This document shows, piece after piece, positions 21,471 through 31,800 of a stretch of DNA of 64,000 bases. A program made the translations under genes and the position numbers. This DNA comes from Aphanomyces cochlioides (taxonomy: Eukaryota; Oomycota; Saprolegniomycetes; Saprolegniales; Verrucalvaceae): positions 1-64,000 of the forward strand of contig JAHQRK010000021.1 in assembly GCA_019828595.1 (NCBI GenBank), read 5' to 3'. Each line of letters begins with the position of its first letter. Position 1 is the first letter of the stretch. The notes below the pieces were generated by a model that made no database searches, was not told the origin of the DNA, and saw only the letters and a program-made list of their open reading frames with translations.

Positions 21471-24400
21471 ATGATTGACAACAACTTCTCCGATGTCCCA
21501 ACTGAACTCGTGGACTGGGACCCACAAATCATCTCCCTCAACACCAATGGCTTCTCCAACAGTCATCGGTACATCCTCGACAAACTATCAAGTGTTCACG
21601 ACGTTTCCTTTATCCAAGAAACCCGTTTCCGCACGCCAAGTCTCCACGACCGTGTTGCGTTCCATTGGCAACGCATCACAAACCACGAAGGCTCTTTGTT
21701 CTTTGAAGAGCCTATTTACCCTGAAGTATCCACGTCGCCAGCCACTGGAGGTCTGGCTACGTTGATACATCCTCACTCTCCTTTGAAGAACGCCACTCAA
21801 GTCCCTCATGACAACCCAGTGCTTCGTGGTCGTTATCTACAAGTGCGATGTACTCTGGGTCCACTGACAGTCGTTCTCCACAATATCTATGCGCCGGCAG
21901 CCTTCCAAGAACGAGCAAGTTACTTCGAAGAATTGCCACGCGACTTTCCTCCACATGCGCTCCACATTGTTGGAGGAGATTTCAACTGCACTCTCAACAA
22001 AGATTTGGATTCGTTGAGACCCAGTACCTCCACCATGGCCGGCACCCTTCAACTGGAACAATGGATGCACAGTTTGTCTCTGGTGGATCTGTTTCGCCGT
22101 CAAAACCCCGTGGCAAGAACCTTCACAAGTCCCACACTCACCAACCGACTCGACTACATATTTTGTTCGTCCACCTTGGCGGGTCTTCGTCATTGGAAGG
22201 CGACGCACATGCCACACGTTCCACAGGCTGACCACGTGGCTTGTCGTATCATCACAAAGCGTCAAACATTGCGCCATGGCTCTGGATCATGGAAAGCTCC
22301 AACTTGGCTACTTCGTCTACCACGAGCGGCCGAGATTGTTCATGGATGTCTGGATCGATTTTTGGACAAGTCTCCAACATTCCACAATATCTCCAAGGCC
22401 TACGACATGCTGGTCAATGATATCCGCTCCCAACTCAAAGAATTCCATTCTCAACGATTGGAGAAACAACGTCTGCCGTTGAAGAAGTTAGCTGTCGAGA
22501 TCGCTTCGCTTTTGCAAGTCCCCAACATGCGTCAAGATGCAGTGCTGGTGGATCGAGTGCGAGACCTTCAAAAGCAAATTCACGAGCTGCAAGATCGAGA
22601 CAAGCAGTTTCGTCAAGACCAGGCGTTCCAACTTCACTTGTACAAAGCAGAGCGCTCGTCCAAGTTCCACTTCATGTCCCCTGTCCCTACCCCCTTGAAG
22701 AAGACAGTCTTCAAAGAGTTGGTGGATGTCAATGGAAATGTTGTCTCCAATCAACAAGGCATGTCTGACGTCCTGGTCGACTACTACAAGGACTTGTTTG
22801 CAGCTCCCGAGGTGCAGCGATCTGGAGACGAAGTGTCGTCATTTCTGACCCCATTGACTCGACACAAGCAACTGCCAGAGCAAGCCCAGAAAGAGCTGTC
22901 GGCTCCCTTGCGCGCCAACGAGTTCTATCATGCTATTCGACACAGCAGTTCGAACTCAGCGCCAGGTCCCAACGCTCTGCCATTCGAAGTCCTCAAACTT
23001 GCACCTCACAAGTGGTCGTTGGTATTGGAGCTGCTATTCACACACCAGCTCCATTCTCACCCTCGCTTGACTCCCATGCAACTTGTCAGTACGCTGGTGT
23101 TGCTGCACAAGAAAGGCCCCAAGTCACAGGCCAAGAACTATCGGCCCATTAGCCTACTCAACACGGATGTGAAAATCCTGACGAGTATTCTGGCTTATCG
23201 ACTCCAGCGCCACATTCGACACATCATCCACCCGGACCAGCAAGGCTTTATCCGTCGAAGCAATATCCAAACCAATATTGCACGACTGGATGACATGCTG
23301 CGCCACATCAAACTACACAGTCCGTCCTCGATGGTGGCACTGCTTGACTTTGAGAAAGCTTTTGATCGCGTGGACCACGCGTACTTGCTCCGCGTCCTCC
23401 GTCACTATGGCTTTCCCGAAACCTTTGTTGACATGGTTCGCGTACTGTACTCGGGCCGCAAGTCTCGCATCTTGGTGAACGGCTTCTTGTCCAAGCCAGT
23501 TCACATCTCACGCGGTGTGTTGCAAGGTGATCCACTGTCGCCACTTCTGTTTGTGATCGCTTTGGAACCGATGTGCCAACTCCTACGGCAACACTCCAAC
23601 TATGGCATCAAGTGTGGGGATCGCTACCACACTGGGAGTTACTTTGCCGACGACTCGCAACTCTATGCGGCAAATGAGACGTGCCTCCACCGGCAGCTTG
23701 CATTGGTTCAAACCTTTTGCGACAAGTCTGGTTTCCGACTCAACGTAGACAAGACCCAAATTCTGACCTACAGCCAGTTGAATGGGAACCTTGCCTCACT
23801 ACAAGTTACTTCCGACAGTCCCGTGAAGGCTCTTGGTATCTTGGTTGCGCCCAATCTTTCTCCATTGGCACGTTTCAATTACGTGTTTGAGAAGTTTGTG
23901 GCTCGCTTGTCTTTGTGGCTCTACAAGGCTCGAACCATGGCCGGAAAAGTCACTATCCTGCACAGCATATGTCTGCCTGTGTTATGGTACCAACTGGCTT
24001 TTGTCCCTGCCGACAAAGACCTGGCCAAAAAGATCGACAAGGCCATGCTTCAATTTATGCATGGTGAAGAAATCAACCCATCCTCCTCTGTCCATGGCCT
24101 CCGTTTGATCAAAAAGGAGATCATATTCATGCCGAAGAAGTCCGGTGGCTTAGGCCTGCACCATGCACTTGCTTTATGGCAACAACACAACCGCTCTGTC
24201 ATGATCAGATGCATTCAAGCCATCACCACCCCACCCCGCAAGTCTGCCATGTCCGCCTGGATTACGCCGGGCTATACTCTCCTCGAGAAGGCTTTTCATC
24301 CATGGGGTTCCCCCCGAGATCTCCTCTTGGCAAATGGCTCTTCTGCATTCATCAGACAACTGTACAAGAATCCCAATATCACTCCAATGTGGAAAGCCTT

Positions 24401-25526
24401 ATTGAGTAGCTGGTTTGAATCCCGCTGGACTCCGTACGGCTGTCCAAATCACATCTCATCTTTGGATGTTCCCCTTTGGCACAACTCGTATCTGCCTGGA
24501 CTCGAAGACCTATACGATCAGTGCTCTACATCGACGCAAGACCAAGCCAATGTATTGGCTTCGCTTCACATCACGAAGTTGTCGCATTTGTTGACTCCGT
24601 GTCAGCGAGTTTGGCCAGCTTCGATCTTGTTCGACAAAATCAACCGTGCCTGCCGCCAAGCCAATTTTGTCCCTCCAACGAAACAATGGATCTCAATCTT
24701 GGTGACCAAGTTATCACGATTGTTTGAGATTGTTTCTGAAGAGGATGCTCCCGTGTTCCACTTGCCGACGCCAAGCTCTGAATGGATGGAATGGCACTGG
24801 ATGATTCACCCTGACTCGAGTCCGATCTTGTTGGCGCTTGCGACTTCGAAATCGGCTAAGATCAGAGCTTCTCCAGCTGTCAGCTCGTCCATTCTTCCTA
24901 CCAAGCATCTCAACCTGCCATCCAACTTTTACGAAGACCCCAAGCGCCTTACCCAACTTGCCGCCTTCCTCCAACCCGACCACATTCTCCCTCGATATGG
25001 AGAGTTCATTTTCAAGACCCTTCTCCGCGCCAACGCCATGCAATATCTGTTTCAGTACCAAGACCCCAAGCCGACGTGTGTCTTCTGTCGTGTCAATGAG
25101 ACGTACGAGCATTTCCTGTTCTCTTGTGGATATGGTCAATCTGTTTGGTATTCCTTCAAGACAATCCAGCGACTGCTCGAGTGTTCCTTTCCGTCGACTT
25201 GTCTGGAAATGTTCTACGAGACGCCCAAGCCGTCCGATGGATACTACATCCGTGGCTATCTGAAGATCTGGCCGATTGTCCGAGCCTGCGTGTATTATCA
25301 AATATGGCTCCAACGTGCCGATCGCACCTTTCGACCCGACCTCACAGCGAAGAGTCCGATGGAAGTTGCCATTCATGCTGCCTCTTTGATCAAGCTACAT
25401 CTACAACAGCTCCTGGTTGATCTCCCTCTCAAGAAGGGATACACCAAGGTATTCAATGTGCTCAAGCATCTATCTTCGGACCCCTGGTTACGTCAACACG
25501 CCATTCCTGACAGTGTCGTTTCATGA
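21471..25526 (+). CDS. LINE ORF2 protein: site-nicking endonuclease plus reverse transcriptase (copy 3)
   Basis: The intact frame encodes 1351 aa. Residues 1-260 are an exonuclease/endonuclease/phosphatase fold with the expected catalytic blocks: N24 in LNTNGF, E50 in QETR, D170 and N172 in GGDFN, D228 in RLDYIF, and D254-H255 in ADHV. A long helical linker follows. The reverse transcriptase occupies about 500-830, with KNYRPISLL, D626 in LLDFEKAFD, the QGDPLSP block at 685-691 and the catalytic FADD at 725-728. A CX2CX7HX4C motif (C1203, C1206, H1214, C1219) closes the protein. No RNase H domain is evident. The expected role is to nick the satellite and prime reverse transcription on it. Confidence 0.96.
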   Translation: MIDNNFSDVPTELVDWDPQIISLNTNGFSNSHRYILDKLSSVHDVSFIQETRFRTPSLHDRVAFHWQRITNHEGSLFFEEPIYPEVSTSPATGGLATLIHPHSPLKNATQVPHDNPVLRGRYLQVRCTLGPLTVVLHNIYAPAAFQERASYFEELPRDFPPHALHIVGGDFNCTLNKDLDSLRPSTSTMAGTLQLEQWMHSLSLVDLFRRQNPVARTFTSPTLTNRLDYIFCSSTLAGLRHWKATHMPHVPQADHVACRIITKRQTLRHGSGSWKAPTWLLRLPRAAEIVHGCLDRFLDKSPTFHNISKAYDMLVNDIRSQLKEFHSQRLEKQRLPLKKLAVEIASLLQVPNMRQDAVLVDRVRDLQKQIHELQDRDKQFRQDQAFQLHLYKAERSSKFHFMSPVPTPLKKTVFKELVDVNGNVVSNQQGMSDVLVDYYKDLFAAPEVQRSGDEVSSFLTPLTRHKQLPEQAQKELSAPLRANEFYHAIRHSSSNSAPGPNALPFEVLKLAPHKWSLVLELLFTHQLHSHPRLTPMQLVSTLVLLHKKGPKSQAKNYRPISLLNTDVKILTSILAYRLQRHIRHIIHPDQQGFIRRSNIQTNIARLDDMLRHIKLHSPSSMVALLDFEKAFDRVDHAYLLRVLRHYGFPETFVDMVRVLYSGRKSRILVNGFLSKPVHISRGVLQGDPLSPLLFVIALEPMCQLLRQHSNYGIKCGDRYHTGSYFADDSQLYAANETCLHRQLALVQTFCDKSGFRLNVDKTQILTYSQLNGNLASLQVTSDSPVKALGILVAPNLSPLARFNYVFEKFVARLSLWLYKARTMAGKVTILHSICLPVLWYQLAFVPADKDLAKKIDKAMLQFMHGEEINPSSSVHGLRLIKKEIIFMPKKSGGLGLHHALALWQQHNRSVMIRCIQAITTPPRKSAMSAWITPGYTLLEKAFHPWGSPRDLLLANGSSAFIRQLYKNPNITPMWKALLSSWFESRWTPYGCPNHISSLDVPLWHNSYLPGLEDLYDQCSTSTQDQANVLASLHITKLSHLLTPCQRVWPASILFDKINRACRQANFVPPTKQWISILVTKLSRLFEIVSEEDAPVFHLPTPSSEWMEWHWMIHPDSSPILLALATSKSAKIRASPAVSSSILPTKHLNLPSNFYEDPKRLTQLAAFLQPDHILPRYGEFIFKTLLRANAMQYLFQYQDPKPTCVFCRVNETYEHFLFSCGYGQSVWYSFKTIQRLLECSFPSTCLEMFYETPKPSDGYYIRGYLKIWPIVRACVYYQIWLQRADRTFRPDLTAKSPMEVAIHAASLIKLHLQQLLVDLPLKKGYTKVFNVLKHLSSDPWLRQHAIPDSVVS

Positions 25527-25671
25527 GTGAGCTGACGGCTCACCACTTCATCTCCTGTTCAATGACCACTTTGCCATATTCTGTTTTCCAAGTTCTATTT
25601 ATACAGTACGAGGCAAATTAGTAAGTCATTAGGGCCTTTGCTCAAAAATAAGGTTAATACAACTCATTTAA
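25527..25671 (+). other. LINE 3' UTR with post-stop hairpin and subterminal inverted motif
   Basis: Directly after the ORF2 stop lies the perfect 6-bp hairpin GTGAGC-TGACG-GCTCAC. Further on, GTACGAGGCAAATT (25606-25619) is the exact reverse complement of AATTTGCCTCGTAC at the element's 5' end (18300-18313). The UTR ends in a conserved tract finishing CTCATTTAA, with no poly(A) or microsatellite tail. Non-LTR reverse transcriptases often recognise a structured 3' UTR, so these are candidate recognition elements. In copies 4 and 5 the hairpin stem is weakened (GAGAGC for GTGAGC). Confidence 0.75.
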
Positions 25672-28600
25672 CCACAAAATGCATCTCGATGCCACTTTTT
25701 CTCCACTTTTGGTACCCACGTGCCACATGCACATCTCGACCCCATCGAGATACCCACTCGCCACGTCTGGCATGTTTGAAAGGTGTCATGCTCGTGTGGT
25801 GGACGACCAAGCATCAACTTGGTCCGAAATCAACACGCGAGAGTCCCAAGCATACCCCACAAAATGCATCTCGATGCCACTTTTTCTCCACTTTTGGTAC
25901 CCACGTGCCACATGCACATCTCGACCCCATCGAGATACCCACTCGCCACGTCTGGCATGTTTGAAAGGTGTCATGCTCGTGTGGTGGACGACCAAGCATC
26001 AACTTGGTCCGAAATCAACACGCGAGAGTCCCAAGCATACCCCACAAAATGCATCTCGATGCCACTTTTTCTCCACTTTTGGTACCCACGTGCCACATGC
26101 ACATCTCGACCCCATCGAGATACCCACTCGCCACGTCTGGCATGTTTGAAAGGTGTCATGCTCGTGTGGTGGACGACCAAGCATCAACTTGGTCCGAAAT
26201 CAACACGCGAGAGTCCCAAGCATACCCCACAAAATGCATCTCGATGCCACTTTTTCTCCACTTTTGGTACCCACGTGCCACATGCACATCTCGACCCCAT
26301 CGAGATACCCACTCGCCACGTCTGGCATGTTTGAAAGGTGTCATGCTCGTGTGGTGGACGACCAAGCATCAACTTGGTCCGAAATCAACACGCGAGAGTC
26401 CCAAGCATACCCCACAAAATGCATCTCGATGCCACTTTTTCTCCACTTTTGGTACCCACGTGCCACATGCACATCTCGACCCCATCGAGATACCCACTCG
26501 CCACGTCTGGCATGTTTGAAAGGTGTCATGCTCGTGTGGTGGACGACCAAGCATCAACTTGGTCCGAAATCAACACGCGAGAGTCCCAAGCATACCCCAC
26601 AAAATGCATCTCGATGCCACTTTTTCTCCACTTTTGGTACCCACGTGCCACATGCACATCTCGACCCCATCGAGATACCCACTCGCCACGTCTGGCATGT
26701 TTGAAAGGTGTCATGCTCGTGTGGTGGACGACCAAGCATCAACTTGGTCCGAAATCAACACGCGAGAGTCCCAAGCATACCCCACAAAATGCATCTCGAT
26801 GCCACTTTTTCTCCACTTTTGGTACCCACGTGCCACATGCACATCTCGACCCCATCGAGATACCCACTCGCCACGTCTGGCATGTTTGAAAGGTGTCATG
26901 CTCGTGTGGTGGACGACCAAGCATCAACTTGGTCCGAAATCAACACGCGAGAGTCCCAAGCATACCCCACAAAATGCATCTCGATGCCACTTTTTCTCCA
27001 CTTTTGGTACCCACGTGCCACATGCACATCTCGACCCCATCGAGATACCCACTCGCCACGTCTGGCATGTTTGAAAGGTGTCATGCTCGTGTGGTGGACG
27101 ACCAAGCATCAACTTGGTCCGAAATCAACACGCGAGAGTCCCAAGCATACCCCACAAAATGCATCTCGATGCCACTTTTTCTCCACTTTTGGTACCCACG
27201 TGCCACATGCACATCTCGACCCCATCGAGATACCCACTCGCCACGTCTGGCATGTTTGAAAGGTGTCATGCTCGTGTGGTGGACGACCAAGCATCAACTT
27301 GGTCCGAAATCAACACGCGAGAGTCCCAAGCATACCCCCAAAATGCATCTCGATGCCACTTTTTCTCCACTTTTGGTACCCACGTGCCACATGCACATCT
27401 CGACCCCATCGAGATACCCACTCGCCACGTCTGGCATGTTTGAAAGGTGTCATGCTCGTGTGGTGGACGACCAAGCATCAACTTGGTCCGAAATCAACAC
27501 GCGAGAGTCCCAAGCATACCCCACAAAATGCATCTCGATGCCACTTTTTCTCCACTTTTGGTACCCACGTGCCACATGCACATCTCGACCCCATCGAGAT
27601 ACCCACTCGCCACGTCTGGCATGTTTGAAAGGTGTCATGCTCGTGTGGTGGACGACCAAGCATCAACTTGGTCCGAAATCAACACGCGAGAGTCCCAAGC
27701 ATACCCCACAAAATGCATCTCGATGCCACTTTTTCTCCACTTTTGGTACCCACGTGCCACATGCACATCTCGACCCCATCGAGATACCCACTCGCCACGT
27801 CTGGCATGTTTGAAAGGTGTCATGCTCGTGTGGTGGACGACCAAGCATCAACTTGGTCCGAAATCAACACGCGAGAGTCCCAAGCATACCCCACAAAATG
27901 CATCTCGATGCCACTTTTTCTCCACTTTTGGTACCCACGTGCCACATGCACATCTCGACCCCATCGAGATACCCACTCGCCACGTCTGGCATGTTTGAAA
28001 GGTGTCATGCTCGTGTGGTGGACGACCAAGCATCAACTTGGTCCGAAATCAACACGCGAGAGTCCCAAGCATACCCCACAAAATGCATCTCGATGCCACT
28101 TTTTCTCCACTTTTGGTACCCACGTGCCACATGCACATCTCGACCCCATCGAGATACCCACTCGCCACGTCTGGCATGTTTGAAAGGTGTCATGCTCGTG
28201 TGGTGGACGACCAAGCATCAACTTGGTCCGAAATCAACACGCGAGAGTCCCAAGCATACCCCACAAAATGCATCTCGATGCCACTTTTTCTCCACTTTTG
28301 GTACCCACGTGCCACATGCACATCTCGACCCCATCGAGATACCCACTCGCCACGTCTGGCATGTTTGAAAGGTGTCATGCTCGTGTGGTGGACGACCAAG
28401 CATCAACTTGGTCCGAAATCAACACGCGAGAGTCCCAAGCATACCCCACAAAATGCATCTCGATGCCACTTTTTCTCCACTTTTGGTACCCACGTGCCAC
28501 ATGCACATCTCGACCCCATCGAGATACCCACTCGCCACGTCTGGCATGTTTGAAAGGTGTCATGCTCGTGTGGTGGACGACCAAGCATCAACTTGGTCCG

Positions 28601-28830
28601 AAATCAACACGCGAGAGTCCCAAGCATACCCCACAAAATGCATCTCGATGCCACTTTTTCTCCACTTTTGGTACCCACGTGCCACATGCACATCTCGACC
28701 CCATCGAGATACCCACTCGCCACGTCTGGCATGTTTGAAAGGTGTCATGCTCGTGTGGTGGACGACCAAGCATCAACTTGGTCCGAAATCAACACGCGAG
28801 AGTCCCAAGCATACCCCACAAAATGCATCA
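25672..28830 (+). repeat. 185-bp satellite array C, 17 units
   Basis: There are seventeen units identical to array A except for a one-base deletion near 27339 (CCCCCAAAA for CCCCACAAAA), followed by CCACAAAATGCATC (28816-28829) and an A before LINE copy 4. It has the same unit number as array A and the same terminal partial unit as array B. Confidence 0.97.
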
Positions 28831-28890
28831 CTTCCGAATTTGCCTCGTACCCCTCAAGTCAAGAAGTTATCAAGTGCCGCCGCGCTCAAA

Positions 28891-31800
28891 ATGTCCAACG
28901 CCAACAGCTGTTCCGAGCTCCGTGAGACCAACACTCACGGAGTCACCATCATTCCAGGTATTGTATCACCTCACCCACTTTCGTCGTCCAATCAGGATGG
29001 CGGAAGTGGTGTGAGTAATGTCTCTACACCTAACCCTAGGGCCGAAGTGGAGGTCGAGTTCGACCCCAACAGCGTCTCTGGAGACCAATCTGCGTCTCGC
29101 TCCCCCAGCGCTTCACCTGGTGCTCCACTCGCCGGAGTTCCAGGGGGGGTCAACCTCAGTGGGTCAGTGGTTGACCCCCAGACCACTGTCGTTAACTTGT
29201 CTAGCGAAGCCCTCACTCAGGAGGGCGAACCACTGGGGCCTTGTGCCTGTGGTGGCTGCTTCCCTGGACTCCAATTGGAGTCGATCCCCAGTGAAGGCGG
29301 CGAGAAAACGGGGTCCATGCCAGCCCTAGAGGCTACGAGGGCCCCCCCTATGGGCACACCCTGCGGTTCTGTCTACTTCCCCCCAGGGGCCTCTTCGGAG
29401 GGGTGGGGGCGGTATCCCGATTTGGGTTCTCGCCGGAGCAATGGTGTACCCCAGTCACCGTGCTGCGGGGATGGCATGGATTCCCCTTCTACCCCTGTCA
29501 CTGGGGGTCTGGCCCCGGCCTTTCTCGTGACCAATGGGACTGAGCCAGCAGCCACCAACCGCGTCGCCCCCTGTGCTGAGCCTCCTAGAACGGGAGAGGA
29601 AGAAGAAAAATCTCAAGAGGACGTGGATATGGTCTCTGGAGACGCCGAGGGGAAGGATTCTACTGAAACCGAGGCCTTAACCGACGAGGGAAATACTCAA
29701 ATTCACTCGGAGGTTGATGGGTCAGGCGACATTAACGGCCAAGCGAAGCCGTGTGATACTCCTGGAGAAGTTATTCAAGAGGAACAATCGACAAACAATG
29801 ACAATGACCAGTCAAATCAAGACATTGTCGACAAATCCGTTGCTCAAGGAAATGGCGCTGTTGATCCTCCTACCGCGGCAGACAAAATACAAGGCGATCA
29901 AGAGCATCAAAACGCTGAAAAGGCCAATCCATGGACGCAAAAGACTCCCGGCAAGGATTCAGCTTCGTCCAAGAAAGATTCCAAGCAAGGCAATGCCCCC
30001 AAAGGCGCGAAACATCGCAACACTGGTGCTCATGCTATTGCCGATGACGATATTGCGCGATGCGAGGCCATGGCGGACGCATTCTACAAAGACTCTGGTG
30101 ACATGGACGCCTTCATTGAAAACATTTTGCTCACCCCCCAGTCCCAAGTGTACGAGCTCACAGTCAAGTTGGGCGAAGGCTACAAGGACTGGTCCGAAAA
30201 AGTCATCTGCGATCAATTTGTCAAGGAAAATCCTGGTTCGTTATGGGGCTCCAAATTTCCGAACATTTTGATCCACAAGAAGAACCCACAGACCATTGTG
30301 ATCTCAAGTTACAACTTGTCTACGTGCGTGGAAATGGGAGGCACAACGTTTCGACTTGGTGGCAAAGACTTCTTGGTTCCCAAGTACTCGCGTTATGGCA
30401 ACAACTACTACGTTACGTTCAACAAGGTCAGTCACCCTTCGATGGCCAAGGCGATTGTCAAGAAAATGGCTGCATTGACCAAGTCAGTGATAGCAGCATT
30501 CAACCCTACTGCTGGTCAGAACATCAAGTCGCCGCATTTGAGAGTCATTTTCAAGTCGCCTGCGCCTCCTGCAGTGTTGGTGCCAAAATCCGGCGACGCA
30601 CTACGCGAAATCACCATTACGGATCCGTCGGGTCAGCCTTTTGTCGTCGTGTTTCAGCACAAGATCGCTGCTCTGAACAAGACATTGCCTCCGTCGATTG
30701 TTTCACGACGTGCAGAGGCCAAGGCTGAAAAAGCGAAGGCAAAAGCGGCCAAGGCAGCGGCAAAATCTCCTCCGTCAGGAGAAAAAGAACCTGAACATGA
30801 TGGAGACGATCATGATCAAGACCCTGGAACAAATGCGGAAGGCCAGGCCGACTCAACTGAGGCATCTGAAGATGGTCAAGATGAACAACCACAGCCAACA
30901 GCTCCTTCTCATGGCTCTGATGTCGATATGTCTGGTGACAGCGATCCCCCTAACAACAATGGACAAGACAAACAACAAGAAGATGTGGAAATGTCTACCA
31001 ACGAATCGCCCGCTCTTGCTCCACCAAGTGAGCAGCCCAAGAACTCGCTGGACCTTCAATTGGTAACGGGCTACCGGTCTGGACCAGCTCCAAAACGTAC
31101 TTTGCCTTCGTCCCCACGTTTGGATCCCCTGCCGACATCCAACCGTTTTCATATCCTCGAAGAAGACGACGTGGAACTCTCGTTTGAAGACTTTGCAGTG
31201 CCTCGAATTGTATTGGAAGATTCAAGTGCGCCACGCCCGAAAAAGACCAAAGGCAAAACGAAGAAACAACGACTTAACAAGTCTGCTGCAGCCCACCTCG
31301 AATTGGCGAAGAAGATCATTCGAGACAAGAAAGTCGAAGGCAGTATCACCGAATGTCAACGCATTTTGCGAGATGACCCTCAGCTCGTTGCACATGCTAT
31401 GTACGCACAAGATGAAGACCTCAGTTTGTTTCAGTCACTTGTTGCAACCAAGACTATTGAGCGCAAGATGGCTTTGTTAAAAGCTCAAGGCAAGCCTCAC
31501 AACTACAAACATCACGTCAACTTCATGGCTCAATACAAGATTCACCCGTCAGAAATCTTGGAAGAATTGACCACGGACATACCAGAGATCAAGCGCATCC
31601 TCTTTGCACTTGCTACGATTGACTTATTCCTCTCAAATCGGGCCCCAGACCTCTACACAAACTCGGAGGCACTGACTGTTCTATTGAACCAAGAAGCAAC
31701 AAGATTGCCTGACACCAACTGCTTGACGGACTGGTCGCTGTTTGCTTTGATCGAAAACTTCAGCGACAATCTCGAGAAGTTCACTTTGCCGGCTCCCGTC

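Larger units (their letters stand above)
18294..25671 (+). mobile_element. LINE copy 3: full-length, both ORFs intact, 14-bp TSD
   Basis: The copy is 7378 bp. The parts are a 60-nt 5' leader, ORF1 (18354-21392), a 78-nt pyrimidine-rich spacer, ORF2 (21471-25526) and a 145-nt 3' UTR ending TTTAA. It lies inside the 185-bp satellite with the 14-bp duplication CCACAAAATGCATC on both sides. It is the only copy here with both frames open and complete ends, so it is the best candidate for an active source element. The CCHC-tailed, RNase H-less ORF2 resembles the L1/Tx1 group, some of whose members are known to insert at specific sequences. Clade placement needs an RT phylogeny. Confidence 0.97.

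Noticed and set aside
18294..25671. DNA transposon ends, because of the 14-bp complementary subterminal motifs
   Set aside because: The element encodes an endonuclease/RT, has no transposase, and its flanks show variable-length duplications typical of LINEs. The 3' motif is also 52 nt inside the end.
7199..28830. Many long open frames on both strands in the satellite arrays
   Set aside because: They are exact periodic repeats caused by a stop-poor 185-bp unit; no start context, codon signal or domain supports a protein.
7194..28830. CRISPR-like array
   Set aside because: The units are uniform tandem repeats without variable spacers, and the genome is eukaryotic.
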